From the NCBI GenBank assembly GCA_013398615.1, contig VZSR01001685.1:49055075-49119074 (forward strand): a stretch of DNA of 64,000 nt. Reading direction: 5' to 3'. This DNA is from Brachypodius melanocephalos. Lineage: Eukaryota; Chordata; Aves; Passeriformes; Pycnonotidae. Of the stretch, positions 37,588 through 50,735 are shown piece after piece (the first letter of the stretch is position 1; each line of letters opens with the position of its first letter). The translations under genes were made by a program, and so were the position numbers. Below the pieces are notes generated by a model that did no database searches, had not been told where the DNA came from, and saw only the letters and a program-made list of their open reading frames with translations.

Positions 37588-40500
37588 CTGTGTGAAAGCA
37601 AGAGAAGGGTTATTTTCAGATGTATTTTCAGAGCTTCTTGTCATTTGGAAATTAGTGAAGATATATAGATTAGCCTGCAACCTTCTGTGTGTGCTCCTGA
37701 AACCATGTATTCAGAAAGGAACCCTGTTTGGTTTCATATAGAGTAGTTCCATTTCTAAACCTACTTGAGAATTGAATTTGGACACAGAAATAAGCTACAT
37801 TTGTTCCATTTAAATTACGTAAGTAATAAAATATTTTTCTGTAGTTGAGAAAAAGAAGGATAAATACTCAGTGGTTAAACCATGCTGTGCACTGCCTTCC
37901 CACAGCTAGACTTGTATTGGTGTCCAAGATATTCAGTTTACAGCTGAGTGTTGTGTCTGGACAGCTCTGTAACACCAGGGTAGAGGTTCCTGGGAAATGG
38001 AACCTGTCTGCTTGGGAACAGGCTCAGTCCAACAGAACCTGGTTTCTGGTTTGCTCTTTTCCTTGTCTTCCATGAGCTGCAGACCAGACTCCAATAAAAT
38101 AGACCTTGTAGCTGAAGCTGCCGACAAATGTATTTTCCCCAATATATCTTAAGTCATTGCTGTGACACTGAATTCTGGCTTTGACTCTCGAATGTCTTCA
38201 GAAATACAGGGTACCAAGAATTTTCACAGGGATGCTGCAGAGCTTTAGTCATAGTGCAAGGATGCTGATGACTGATGGGTTCTCTGCACCTTCACTTTAA
38301 GAGTTCGAATCTAAATAACTGTGTCTCGTGTTTGAATGCTGGTTTTGTGAATGTTCATATAAATGCTCCCAACATAATGTCTAGACTGCAGATCAGAGTC
38401 TGAGTGTGGAAATCACTTAGGTTAAATGTCATGAGTTGTAGCTGCTGGGACCATGGTCCAGAATGTCTGTGCTGAGGGAAAAAGGGAAGTATCTACTGCT
38501 CAGAGCTGGAAATTTCAGGGGCCCAAAAGTTTTGGGTTTGGTTTTCCAGATGAAATTAATTTATCTATAGGTTATTTTGGTCCCTTTCTCCCCCACCCCT
38601 GCCCCAGAATTCTCCTAGACAGATCCAAGTATTGAAGTAAGGAAAAAAAAAAAGGATTAGTCATCTCTCTCCCTCCAAACTTTAATATTACTAACCCTGA
38701 AAAATCCCTCTGATGATTAAAAATCTCAAAGCAGCAAATCTCTCCTGGGGCAGGAGCTACAGAAATTATGTAGATTGTGGTGAATTTTGGAGGACATTTA
38801 GTTTGACTACAGCCAGCCAAATGCAGTCCATCTGGTAATGACAGGTGCCTGACCAGTGTGAGAAACTGTGCCAGTTGTTCTGCCAATGCAGAGCAGTCAC
38901 AAATATCTGTGAGGAGCTGCATTTCCTATGGAGGTTCCATATATCCTGTTCCTGGCAAGGTTGGTGGGGCTGCTTGCCACCACACATCATTACTTTGGTA
39001 GAAGGCTGAAAGCTGCTGTTGTAAAAGCAGGACCTGCTGCTGCTTGTGCTGACTCCTCTGTGGTGACTCTTCATCACTTGTGCTCTGGTCATGCAATGCT
39101 ACCATTTTTTTTTCTTTTTTTTTAAAAATATTTTACTTCTTTGAATGATTTTGGGAAAAGTATTATGGCTTACGGGCAGGAAGAGGCTGCAAGCAAACAA
39201 TTCCTGCTGACATCAGTACGTACCCCAGTAGGGGAGAACAGGCCCTTCATCAGGACACTGTGGTTTGCATAGAGTGTTGGACTGTCTTGTCTTCTGTGAA
39301 CAAGCTCATGATTCAAAATAAGAAGAGGAAAGTTCCCATCAAGGCTTGCTTTGGATCTAATTTATCCATCAGGAGAATCCCTTGATCCCTGCACAACAGA
39401 CAAACATGCCACAAATTTTTGCAGCCAAAGCCTGTTTTAGAATTTGTTCCTGCAGTAAATCATACTTTGGAGCACGTGTATACACGTAATATGCCACACA
39501 TGTAATTCCCATTGTTATGGGCATGGGCAGCCCTGTGGTGGTGTGAGGGCCTGTAGCTGATGAAATCTGAGAGTGAGGCTTTCAGCTGGGATTTCCAAGC
39601 TAAAGCAGTTGTTGTACCGTGTCATGTATGTTCTGCAAACTGTAGCAAGGTTTATACTAATAGAAGCTAGCAGAGAAGAATCCCTCTGGTTTAGAGGAGC
39701 TCTGCATTATCAGCAGATAATTTATCTGGTGGTATTGTCTGAGTCGTGGGACCCTTAGGTTCAGAGAGGCAAAGAAAGCACTCTGTCAGCAGAACAGAGT
39801 GCAGCCATTCTGGGTCAGACCAAAGGTCCACTGAGACCTGTGTCTTGTGACTGACAAAGGCCACTGCAGGTCATGGTGGCCTGGAGAGGAATTCATCAGT
39901 CATCTATAATGCTTCTCTTGAGTACTTCTCTCCTCCAGCCATTTGACTATCTGGTTGAGAATTTTTTAAAATTATTTTAGAATTTCTCCAAGGATTCCTC
40001 TGCTATGGATGTGTCTGGTCTCCCATTGAATAGATCTGCTCCACCAGCTGCAAAAATGAAATCTTTCATTTCATTTTGAGCAGCACAAGTAGTGGCTGTG
40101 GGACTGAGTAACTCCCAGGAGGTCACTGTGTGCTGATACAAGCTGTGCCTAGCAGAACATCAGGGCTGCTGGCTTCCATTTTTCTGTGTGTGTGTGTGCT
40201 CATTCTTGTGTCTGGCAATATGGCACTATGGTGAAGGTCAGTCTGAACCAGTGCTCTTAAGCCTACTTACTTCTGGGGCTCTTAATTTTTTTGAGTGGAA
40301 CTGGCTGAGAAATCTGTCTTTTTTTTCCTCACTAAGAAAATGCAGAATTGATTAAAAAATAGAAAAATAAATGCGCCCCCCCCGCTTTTTATTTCATTTT
40401 TACATTTGCCTTAAATTGGGATGAAATTCTAAGACTTAATCATAATGGAGTTGTTACTTTAAAAGGGTTGAGAGAGAAAATTACAGACACACTTGGCATA

Positions 40501-40869
40501 AAGAAATTCAGAATTATTTTTCTTTTCTATGTGATTCAAGCTATTTTGGCTATTACCCTGTTTTCCATTACATTTGGGGAATACTTTCCCATAATCATTT
40601 TTCAAAGCAGAATTGTTCTGAGTCTTATTTTAGGATAAAGTCTGAATCCATCCTGAGAAACTTAAGAGAAATCTATGGATCAAAGGACAATCTGTAATCC
40701 CAAATCCTTAAACTACATAGAAATTTACACTATGGCTAAGCATCCTTCCTTGAAAATTCTGAACTCAGTTCATTTTGCTGAACTGCATCCAGTTTGGGCC
40801 AGGTGCATAAAACAGAGCATTGCTTCAGTTGTAACAAAACTTAATTTTAAAATAAAATTATCAACTTAC
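37588..40869. other. SLA intron 2
   Basis: A 3.3-kb intron splitting the SH3 domain. It holds a possible old interspersed repeat (39795-39985) and a short TG run (40185-40198). The poly-C interruption near 40376-40383 is simple sequence. Confidence 0.8.
39795..39985 (+). repeat. Possible ancient interspersed repeat, family uncertain
   Basis: The phrase GCAGCCATTCTGGGTCAGACCAAAGGTCCA followed by a CTGTGTCTTGTGACTG stretch resembles an old amniote retroelement 3' region I recall from reptile and bird genomes. I cannot assign the family with confidence. Boundaries are approximate. Confidence 0.35.
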
Positions 40870-40969
40870 TCTGATAGCACACGTAGTTTTTCCCCTACAT
40901 GAAATATAGGTTGGCTTATGTCTGCTGAAGGATAGTCATAGAGAACAGCAAGGAAGTCACTCTCCTGAC
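40870..40969 (-). CDS. SLA: SLA coding exon 2: first half of SH3 domain
   Basis: 100 bases: two bases complete Gly21, 32 codons, GA of Asp54. The peptide is QESDFLAVLYDYPSADISQP then IFHVGEKLRVLS. The ALYDY-like motif (AVLYDYPS) is the SH3 RT-loop start, and GEKLRV is the following strand. Human SLAP has AVLSDYPSPDIS here, so this copy carries Tyr where human has Ser, nearer the canonical ALYDY of Src SH3 domains. Acceptor TTCTTTCACAG, donor GTAAGT on minus. Confidence 0.95.
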
Positions 40970-42361
40970 CTGTGAAAGAAGAAAGAAAAGGTCACTTAAA
41001 GGTAGAGCTCTGAGACAAAAATGGATTTTTCATTAAGTATGGTAGATTTTATGTAATAGGTCAAATGAGAAAAAAACCTCTGAAATGTCACTTAATAAAT
41101 ATAAGGAGCTAAAGAAGAACCTATAGATTCATAAGAGGACTTTGAAGATACTAGAAATGAAAAAAGTCATGTGATTAATTGTAAGCAGCTAAATTTAGAC
41201 CACTTTTTCTAGCAATTACCATATTTAAAGGACATACTCAGTTTGAAACTAAAAAAATTAGTAATTGTTTATAGTATTAGGAAGTAACGCAGTTTGATTA
41301 ATGCCACTGTCTCTAATTGCCTCCAGCTACAGTTTTGTAGCATTATATTTAAGAAAAGGAAGATGCATGTTGAATTATTTAATAATTTTACACCACTGAC
41401 ACTTTTCAATGGCATGAAATCAGTTTAGATCACAGTCAATGAGAGTGTGGCCATTATTGCCCATTTCCACCACTTTCTAAAGGAGCTTGGTGATCAGCCA
41501 CTGCACTTTGTTCTCACCATTGCATGGAGACTGTCCTAGAGCTTCAGTCAAAGAAAACAGGCACAGGGGTGTTCAAGTTGAAACCCCTGTGCAGAGGGGT
41601 TGAAACCATTGTGCAATCGCAATTTGCAGAGCTGAGGTCAGCAAAGAGATGAGAAGGGATGTTTTCATCCCTTTTACATCCTCTGGGATGAATCCGGGAC
41701 TTACACCCTGTGTAGGACATGCTGGGTCTTCTGGATTTCTGAAGGACAGAACAATTTACACAAGACTGACACTATCAAATAGGAAATGTTCCTCATCCTG
41801 CTGGAATCTGTGGTGCTCAGTAAATGCTGACAGCTGGGAAATTCAGAAATGTGCCATCCTGGGTGTTTTGAGATCTTTGTCACAAGTCCTGGCAGAAGGG
41901 ATTGTGCCATACACTGTCTGCGTTTCTCCTGGGAGCAGTGCCTCCCCTCTGCACATCTCAGTACCCTCCACAATCTCACAGGGAGACAGAGCTTCCCTCT
42001 TCCTCCTCCAGGATCAGCACCCTGGTCCTTAGAAACACCATCTAGCACTGCATTTGCAGAAGTTTTTTTGATCTCTGTACTTCCCACTCTGTGCAGCCCG
42101 ACATGTGCAAGAATGGGTGTGAATTCAGGGTAGGAAAGAAAGAAATAAATCAGATAGCGAGATATCTTGTTAGTTTTTTTCTCATTTAATACAGATTTGT
42201 TGTCAACTTCTCTTTAAGGAAGGCAGCTTTTGAGGGAAACTTAGATGCAACACCCTGAATGAATGCTCTGTGGTTTTAGCTATGTGTCTCAGTGTCTTAG
42301 AAACAACTCACAGAGATAATGGTAAAAGGCTGAAGGAAACATGAAGAAAAAGAACATACAG

Positions 42362-42516
42362 AAAAGCTGTGGATGCCCCATCCCTGGAAGTGTTCAAGGC
42401 CAGGTTGGATTGGGTCTGAGAAACTTGATCTAGTGGATAACATCCCTGCCCATGGCAGTGAGAATGGTATTAGATGATCTTTAAGATCCCTTACAACTTA
42501 AACCATTCTATAATTG
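42362..42516 (+). mobile_element. CR1 LINE 3' fragment
   Basis: TGTGGATGCCCCATCCCTGGAAGTGTTCAAGGCCAGGTTGGAT is highly characteristic of the CR1 3' region. It continues to GATCCCTTACAACTTAAACCATTCTATAATTG. Antisense to SLA, sense to TG. Confidence 0.9.
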
Positions 42517-44940
42517 TTTTGAAAATATGTGTTTAATATTGGTATTGCCATGATTTTCTTAGTTGATTAGTGTCACTGAATTAAACAGGACTAGTCCAGT
42601 ACACCCAATCCCTGTGATGAGTCTAATATAACTTATTATACACTTAGTTCAACCCTATTGAAGAAAATCTGTGCTAAGCCTTCGATGGCTTCCTTGTTCT
42701 GCACAGAAAATCGAGTGGCACCTTCCTGTCTGTGAAGCTACTTAGTACCTGAGGCTAATAACACCTAACCATTGACACTGAGTCTTTTTTAATAAAACAA
42801 AATCTTTACCCAGGACTACTAAAAGAAATACAGGCCAGAAAGTGCATTTTAAAAACAGCACAATGAGGATAAAGTGCCATCACTTTATTTCTCATTGCAG
42901 GTTATAAAAGATCATGTAATACTACATTGAATATAATTATTTTTATCTTAAGGACAATGTCTTTAGCAATGCTTTTTTGAAAAAAATATGCTGTTTATTT
43001 ATAAGTATTCTGCTTCCATAGTAAAAGAGTGGAAAACAAGTGCTTTTCTGCTCTCCTTCCTTGCGCATTGGTCATTTGCATTTTGTTATGGTGACTTTTT
43101 CTCTACTCTAGCAGGACCTGTGTTACTTTGCTTACACTTTCATATTTATATTCATTTTTGTCTCAATTTTGCATGGTTATTTTTAGTTCTGAAAAGGAAG
43201 GAATAGATCAGAATTTTATCTTCCACGTCCATGCAAATGTTTCCTCTTAAACTAAATACAGTTACATTAAAGTGTAAGGAAAGGAGTGAACCCCCTCCTT
43301 CTTCACTTCATTTTGATTGGTGTTTAAGTCAAACCTCATAGGGTTTTTTGGTCATGCAAAATACCCCACCACACAGTACAACATTTCACAGAACCCATAT
43401 CAGCTCCTTACAAACACAAAAGCCTGGAAACAGGAACTAAACAAATTACACACTTTCTCCACACCTAATTTCACAGTGATCTAATAGATTTGATCTGATG
43501 AGCTCCCCACACTTTCAAGATGTAAAAGAAAAAAGATTTGCCTGAGTTTATCTAACACAAACTCTCCTCCACAGTGCAAGTGTAGGTTACATCTAAAATG
43601 GAGCAACTCAAAAGTTAGAGTGGAAAGATCGAAGTACAATCATTTCCACTGCATCAGGTGTTAATTCTGGGTGGTTTTTTTATTTTTAGAAGAAGGAAAT
43701 TAATGTGAAATACGTGCTAATTTTAGATGTCCTCACACCCACGTATCTTGCAAAGTGTGAGACTGAATACTGTATCCTTAAAATTATTCATTAGGAATGG
43801 ACTATGAAGCCTTATTAGAGAGTAGGAAGAGCATAGGCAGAGCATCCAATCCAGCTCATCACCCTCAAAAATCTGCTGTGCTGTGCACTGAGGTGGTCCA
43901 TGTCTGGAGTGGGAATGAACTGTTTGGAGTTCAGCTCCATGCATCATCCTGCTTTACTGGCCAGCAGAAATGTTAGGATTTATGGCATGGGGTGCACCAG
44001 AGAGTGTGAAGGAGGGCACTCATGTGTGTCTGGGAAACTGTGCAGCACCACAAGGTGTGGCTGCAGAGTCACACTTTGGCACCCAAGCTAGATCTAAACC
44101 AGCCAGCTCGGGAACTGAGAGCTGTGCAGGTGCAGCCCAAAAGGATTAACCCTTGATTCAGGGTCCCAAAGGAGGACAGAGAGGGGCTCACAACCCTTGA
44201 TGACCCCTTGCTTCTCTGCTTACTCTGCCATCAGTTCCTGGGTCGTGCAGGAATGCTCGTACACTATGTGGGCAGGTGGGGTACAGTTATATTTGGGGTT
44301 CAAATGCCTCCTTGGGAAATGCAGCCTATACACTGTTCCCTTTCTCAGGGCTAATACTGGCACACTGGTGGTGAGGAAAGCTCAAGGTTTTGCTTTCAGT
44401 GCAAATTTCAGGCTGCACAAGGGCCTCATAGGGGTCTGATGAACATTGCAGATCAAGTCTGCAGACTGCAGTTACCTATTTCTTTCTCCTTTTTGTTGTT
44501 TTGTTGTTTTCTTGCCCTCTTTCCTCTCATTCTTTCCCTTCTGTTTCAATCTTTCATTTTAGTCAGTCTCACTGAAATGAACCAGTGTCAAATCTACTTC
44601 TCCTAATAACTATTTCAACTATTGAAAGTCCATGGATTGGATCCCCCACCTCAGTTAAATTAGGTCTGTTCCTGGCTAGTGGAAGTCTGTGTTTTGTGAT
44701 GTGATTTGGAGTTTGATCTGCTCAGGAAGGCAAACAGATACAAACTCACTGGATGAACCTCAACACATACTTTGGTACCAGGTTCATTTTCAGAAGTCTT
44801 TTTTCATTGGATTTGGATGACAATACTGATCTTTGTATTCCCAACTTTCATTAGCAGCATCTAAGCCATTATGAAAGATGCTGGTCTGACCCTGACTAAG
44901 AGATGGATGGATCCAAGGAGCTATTCAGGCTGATAAATCC

Positions 44941-45385
44941 TAGAATCACAGGATAGTTCAAGTTGGAAGGAACCTTTAAAGGTCATGTAGTCCAGCCCTC
45001 TGAAATGACTGGGGGCACCTTCAACTGGATCAAGTTGCTCAGAGCCCCAGCCACCCTGCCCTTGAAAATTCCTAGAGATGAGGCATCTAACGCCTCTGGG
45101 CAACCTGGTCTAATGTTGCACCACCCCCATTATAAAAAGTTTCTTCCTTAAATCTAGTCTAAATCTACCCTGTCTTAGCTTAAAACCATTATCCTTTGTT
45201 GTATCACAACAAGCCCTACTAAAAAGTCCATCCCTATCTTTTTTAGAAGTCCTCTCTAAGTACTGAGAACTGCAATAAAGTCTCCCTGGAGCCTTCTCTT
45301 CTCCAGGCTGAATAACCCCAACTCTCTCAACCTTTTCTCACAGGAGAGGTGTTCCATCACATCATTTTTGTGACAATCCCCCTGC
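44941..45385 (-). mobile_element. CR1 LINE, about 445-base 3' copy on the minus strand
   Basis: Begins on + with AGAATCACAGGATAGTTCAAGTTGGAAGGAACC, the reverse complement of a CR1 tail. It then runs through TGTAGTCCAGCCCTC, GATGAGGCATCTAACGCCTCTGGGCAACCTGG and CTTCTCTTCTCCAGGCTGAATAACCCCAACTCTCTCA. It lies in SLA intron 1 in the sense direction of SLA. Good length and moderate divergence. Confidence 0.93.
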
Positions 45386-46059
45386 CTTTGGATGATTAAA
45401 CATGGGTATCTGGTGCAATTTCAGCTTTGAGAGTGTCTGAAACATCCCTACAGCCTTGGCAGGTGCCACTGCAGCTACAGGAGATCTGTTCTCTCCCCAG
45501 GTAGTAGCAGGAGGTCAGGCAGGACTAACAACACCCCTTTGTAGATGTGCTAGAAAGGTCAAGTAGATTGAGTCCTGAATTCCTAAATAGATATTTTCCC
45601 CATGGAACCACTGTGCTATAAATGCTTGCAGAGTTATCTTTTAGGAATATGTTCTATCTCCATCACAGAAAGGGTTGCAGTTGTTTTTAGCCCTGCTAAA
45701 TCCTGACTTTTAGCATGTGCAGGATCAATACAACTTGGTCACAGGCATCAGCAAGGTCCTGCTTTGAGTGAGTGCATTTCTCTGTTTTGGTGTTTATATG
45801 TGGTATTTGTGTCAGCAGTAGTTGGGAATATCAGTATAAATATCAGTATCTCTTCTTCACCAATTAAAAAAAAAATTAATAATATGCTGAGTAGTTTTTG
45901 GTCTCTGCTGTGTTAGGACCTAGGGCTGCAAGGCTGCCCATCTCAGGGAGTTCCTAACCATACTAAGAGCAAGGCTGGCTTTCCTTGCAGCAAAAATGGA
46001 ACCAGGCTGATTCCCTACCCTTATAATAATGAGCAACCCAATCAGAAAATCCTTCATGG

Positions 46060-46168
46060 AAAAACCCCAAAATAAAAAACAAAACCAAAAAACTACTTAA
46101 AAATACTCACCCCAAACCCAAATGAAAAAAAAACAAAAAGCCAAAAAAAACCCACAAAAAAAAACCAA
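46060..46168. repeat. A/C-rich low-complexity tract
   Basis: Long A runs interspersed with CC pairs for about 110 bases. Similar composition to the tract at 3904-3968; no coding content. Confidence 0.8.
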
Positions 46169-46936
46169 GACTGCTTTCTTCTCTTCGCCTTTGGAGAGTG
46201 CTTTATTGCAGCTCTTGTGCCAGCTGCCTGTATTAGTGCACCTTAAGGGCTGAGGCTCTACTGGTTCTCCACCCACCCACTCACAGTTTGTAGTAGCTGA
46301 TCACCAAATCCCCCTTCCTTTCCCCCTCCAATTCATGACCTCTAACAGCCTACAGAGGTGGCAGAGAGAGATTTGCAACCTGATTTATTCATATGTGGAT
46401 GCACAGGGAAGATGTGTTATATTCTTTGGCAGCTTGCCCTGTGAAACTCGTATTCCTCTATAACCTTTATGGATAAATCTGGTGACAGTTTGGCTGTGTG
46501 CTACTGTTAATGCAATTCTCTGACAGTGGATGGACATGAGGTTCGATGCAATTCATCATTAACATTTTTAACTTAAATGAAAGAACCCCAAATTTCAAGA
46601 ATAAATTTGTATAAAATATCACATGCAATTATGTCAAAACACAGCATTCCTGGTTTCTGAAGCAGCATTTCAGTGCTTTCTGATTTGGAAGGAACATCTT
46701 TCAAGGAGCACCAGCAAATAATACGTTTAACATTTGGGGTTTTTAATTAAAGTGCTTCTTGAGAAATGAGCTAAAATGTAGCTAAATATAAGCACAGTCT
46801 GGTGGATGCCCTCCTTCTCCCACAGCAGCCAAGAGCTTGCCTGCTCTCGTCAGGCGGGTGAGGACAGACACATGGCTGAGTCTGTCATATATCGTGAACA
46901 TCTTTTTCTCTTCAAAGGAATGAAATGAGTGCTTAC

Positions 46937-46997
46937 CCGTTTGGCTGGGCATGTTTGTTTCCTCAGATGCTCTTGGAGTTTTCACAGTATTTCCCAT
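46937..46997 (-). CDS. SLA: SLA coding exon 1: N-terminal unique region and start codon
   Basis: The ATG at 46997-46995 opens MGNTVKTPRASEETNMPSQT, 20 codons plus one base, donor GTAAGC on minus. MGN with Gly2 is the N-myristoylation-type start of SLA (human MGNSMK), which anchors the adaptor at membranes. Apart from those first residues the region differs from human, as is normal for Src-family unique segments. The exon probably extends upstream as 5' UTR to 47030, where the minus strand has a TTTGATTTAG acceptor. This implies at least one further non-coding exon upstream. Confidence 0.93.
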
Positions 46998-47030
46998 TGT
47001 GCTCTCTGATTCTGTCAAAGCTCTTCGGAA
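46998..47030 (-). other. SLA: Probable SLA 5' UTR part of first coding exon
   Basis: 33 bases between the start codon and a plausible AG acceptor (47032-47031 on minus). The frame stays open upstream without another ATG. If the acceptor is not used, this could instead be longer leader sequence. Confidence 0.55.
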
Positions 47031-50000
47031 CTAAATCAAAGCAGACATTGAAATTTAACATCACAGTAACACCATCTGTGCTAACAGATGAGAAATGACC
47101 TGGTTTGGGAGTCTCCACTTATGTACAGTTTTGCTTTTGAGAACTCTGGTGTCAAATTCATGCAAGAGTTTTACATACTTGCTAAACTCTCACCACTCTT
47201 GTGCTTTTATCAGGGGAATAGCAGAAAACCACAGCTAGGGAAGTTGCTCAGAAGAACATGATGTAGTAAAAGTTTCCATTACCAGTACCTCAGCACAATA
47301 GGAAGTAACAGCAGAGCTGTGCCCATATGGGCATTTCATGTACAAAATATATTTTCAGCATTTGGGGTTCTGAGGCTACAAAGGATACTGATGTCCCTGG
47401 TTTTCAGCACCGTGTGTATGTTGGTTTTAACACTACTGAACGTAAAGAACACAGCTTGGTAGCTTGGGCTTTTTTCTGATGCAATTGGTCCTTCAGCAAA
47501 CGTGGGTATTTTTTTTTTTAAGTAACACCTTGTCTAAAAAAAAAGGTTTGATCTCAAATATCCTGCAAAAGCCAGCAGTGCAGATTCTTCAGATACCTTA
47601 AAAAGTTTTGGTGGATGCACAAATAACAGTATCAGACAATTGTGGAACTAAATACTGTGAGAGGAACTGTTCCTTCTCATAGCTTTGCTGCAGCCATCCT
47701 AATTCTCTCTGATAGAGGACAGAGAGATAAATATTTTGAATGTGGAAGATGTATCATGCTGTGGTACCTTTTCAGAGGCAGAAGACAAAAAGGTATATCT
47801 ATTTTAAAACTGTACATTAAAGCAAAATAACACCACCAGCTGATGGGTAATTATTTTTTAAAAATATATTTCTGTCCATTGTGCTGTGAAAATGATAGCA
47901 AGAGCTCTAGCAGCATTGTGTGGGTATTCTGAATCTTGTGGCCTTTTCTAGCTTAATATTTCAAAGATGATTCCTAACTTTGGTGTGCTGCTTTTCACTT
48001 ACACAGGCTAGAACTTGATGAGGGTCAGGTGGAGAAATGTTCAATTTGAGAAGTAGAACCGCTGACATCAGCAAGACTTCATTGTTAATTGTCTTTTGGA
48101 ATAAGATTGGCAAAATTTAAGTGTGTTGATTAATACCATAAATTTTTAACATTTTACAGACAGTTTAGGAGGACATCCTACAGAATAAAATGTCGTTCGA
48201 AGGAAAGAAAAATCATCCCTTATCAAATGCAAGGAGCTCAGTGCTAGAACAGATGGTAGTGCACAGTTTGACTCCACCCTCATCTGCTTTCCAAGCTTCT
48301 TAGTGCTGTTTCCAAAGGCTCTTTGCTAGAATTCTCTATTTCACTGCCTAAATAGCACATTACCCCTTTGCTTTTTGCACAGCAACTGGCTTGTGGCACA
48401 TCTGGAAGGTGCAGCTGTGCCAGTGTCTTTGTGACAAGCATCTGAAACCTACTTTCACAAGAACAAAAATGTGTTGCCTGATAAGAGAAGTCTAGAAGCT
48501 GAATAAAACAGCACACTTAAATTTAAATAAGCAACTTGGGTATTCACATTTTTAAAAAAGGTCTCTTGATAGAAAACAGCAACAACAAAAAATCTTTCCC
48601 TGTGTAAATGTACCTAAATTTCTAAACAGAATTCACTTTGTCAGGCAATGTCTGCTTTCAAGATTGTAATTTTCTGATCTAATTATGAATATTTTTCTGC
48701 AAGACCCAATTTTAATTTCTTGAACATTTTTCTTACTTGGATCCCATAAAGAACTATACTCCCATAGGAGTAGTGCAGACAGTATTTTGGCTACAGATAT
48801 TATAGATATTTATGGCTCATCTTCATATTAGCCAGAAAAATTTCCTGGGCACAGCAATAGAGAGCTCAACAGGGTTTAAAATGTCAGCCAGGAGAGTGAG
48901 ATAAATACCTGGACTGATAACCTCTGCTGAGCTCTGTGCTCTGGTAGATGCATTTTTGCAGTAATTTAAAAAGGAAGCTCAAATCTTGCTCAGTATAGAA
49001 TCTAAGCTACAGTTACCAAAAATGTTATGCAATTCCAGATAGATGGCAAGAATGACAACATGAACATCTTATGTCCATCTATAATTTTGACATATGCAAT
49101 TAATATTTAGATGAGAAATGCTTGAATTTTGTGTCCCGAAAGTCTGAAAAAAAAGGTAAAAATTAGAGTCCTACTTCTAAGTGCCATTGAATGCTGGGTT
49201 TTGTTATTTGAGGGCCAGGAGAGCAAGTCATCCTACAAGTGTCAGGGTTGTGACCAGTGGCGTTTTTCCTGCTCCTAATTTCAGGTGTGCCTGTGTCTCT
49301 TCGGGAAGTGATGTGTAATATTTGTGCATGGTGGAAAGACTGCTGAAAATTTTGCTTCAGGCTTTCAATCTTTCTAAAAACACGGCAAATTTCACTGAGG
49401 CACCTACATTTTTCTAGATGGTGTTTAAGGATCTAAACTCTGAATGCTGCTTTAAAAATACCTCAAGTGTTTGTGTAGGGCTGCTTATATATTGTTTGCA
49501 ATTAAACCACAGTAAAGTCCAGAGGGATTAAATAGTGGACAACAGGCAAGTTCCTACTTTGTATTTTTGCAGAGCACAGCCTGGTTCCCTTCTGCCATAC
49601 CAGGAATTGTTTTCAAAGTACCTCTGGAGTCATCAGGGCACAATGTGCAGCTCTGTGCTGCTGCCTTAGATGTGGAAGAATCTGACTTGTGGAAAATGCA
49701 AACGTTATAAAGTACTTTCGGTGCAGTGAAAAGCAGTGACGTCTTGGCCTTTACCGTCATTAACGTGGCAGTTTGCTGCTTCTCATTGCATTTTCCGTGC
49801 TCTTTTACTGTCACTACCACTGGTAGCATAAAGTTGTGAAAAGAACAGAGAGTTCAGGATGCACTCCAGATTCACAGCAGAAGTGCTCAGTAAAAATAAA
49901 AATATGAAAAGCCGGACCCTTGCTGTTAATTCACTTAACCAAAGTGACTAAAAGGAAAATGAGACATCAGACTAGATTCTACTACTAAAGCCACTTGTCA

Positions 50001-50509
50001 TTATGCACATGGGCAGAGTAATGGTTCCTATAGTCCAGTCAAAGGTGGTAGAGTGAATGTTCTGAGATATGACTCAACATTCCAGTGTTGAAAATGGGAC
50101 ATGGAGGTTTTGTTTGAAATAGAGCAGGCAAAAATTTTTTCTGCTTGTGTTGCTGGCAATGGCATATCACTGTTTCTAGGGTAAGAATGTACAAATTAGT
50201 CATATTTATAAAACAATGGTGTGCTTTACTCTGGAGTGATGGAACTTGATGGCTTAAGTGGCTTGTGCTTGTGTTGAGTTATTGTCGGCACAATACAAAT
50301 CCATTCCATCGCTGCATGACAAATTCTTGTGTGGTTTTCTGAAATTTTGAGACGCTCTGCAAAACTAGACTTACTGGAAGCTTTAATGATCTCATGAACC
50401 AATTCTTTTCATTGAAATCAATAGAAGAACTATAACAGTTTTATAGATTATAATCTTCTGAAAATAGGAAATTTGGTCCAGGCACTGAATCTCACTTGAC
50501 CTTATTAAA

Positions 50510-50735
50510 CCATAAAATAATTTAGGTTGGGAAGGACATTTAAAGGCCACCTAGTCCAACCCTCCCTCCATTGACAGGGACATTTGCAATTAGATCAGGT
50601 TGCTCAGGGCCCTATCCAATCTGACTTTGAATGTTTACAAGGATGAGGCATCTAACACCTCTCTGGGCAACCTGTGTTTCATCTGCCTCATTCCAAGAAC
50701 TTTGTTCCTTATATCTAAACATGGTGACAGAGTTT
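50510..50735 (-). mobile_element. CR1 LINE 3' fragment on the minus strand
   Basis: AAAATAATTTAGGTTGGGAAGGACATTTAAAGGCCACCTAGTCCAACCC, then TTGACAGGGACATTTGCAATTAGATCAGGTTGCTCAGGGCC, then GATGAGGCATCTAACACCTCTCTGGGCAACCTG. This is the reverse-complement CR1 order, shorter than the copy at 44941. Confidence 0.9.

Larger units (their letters stand above)
40970..46936. other. SLA intron 1 (after the first coding exon)
   Basis: A 6-kb intron containing two CR1 pieces (42362-42516 plus, 44941-45385 minus) and an A/C-rich tract (46060-46168). Open frames at 41649-42087 on both strands show no domain and are rejected. Confidence 0.8.
31186..46997 (-). other. SLA: SLA gene, complete coding span (7 coding exons)
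   Basis: Seven minus-strand exons splice in frame to 837 bases: 278 residues plus stop, close to the 276 of human SLAP-1. Order: MGN start and unique region (1-21), SH3 (about 22-82), SH2 (about 84-175), C-terminal tail (about 176-278). There is no kinase domain. Src-like adaptor lowers T- and B-cell receptor levels by bringing the ubiquitin ligase CBL to the receptor complex (family knowledge). All introns have GT-AG ends; intron phases are 1, 2, 2, 1, 1, 2. The promoter and any upstream untranslated exon were not identified. Confidence 0.96.

Noticed and set aside
41649..42087. Overlapping open frames on both strands (127 and 128 residues)
   Set aside because: Neither shows domain structure. 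They lie in SLA intron 1, and overlap on both strands is typical of chance.
46997..47018. Possible upstream SLA start at 47018 with six extra codons
   Set aside because: The codon is TTG, and the ATG at 46997 gives the conserved MGN myristoylation start.
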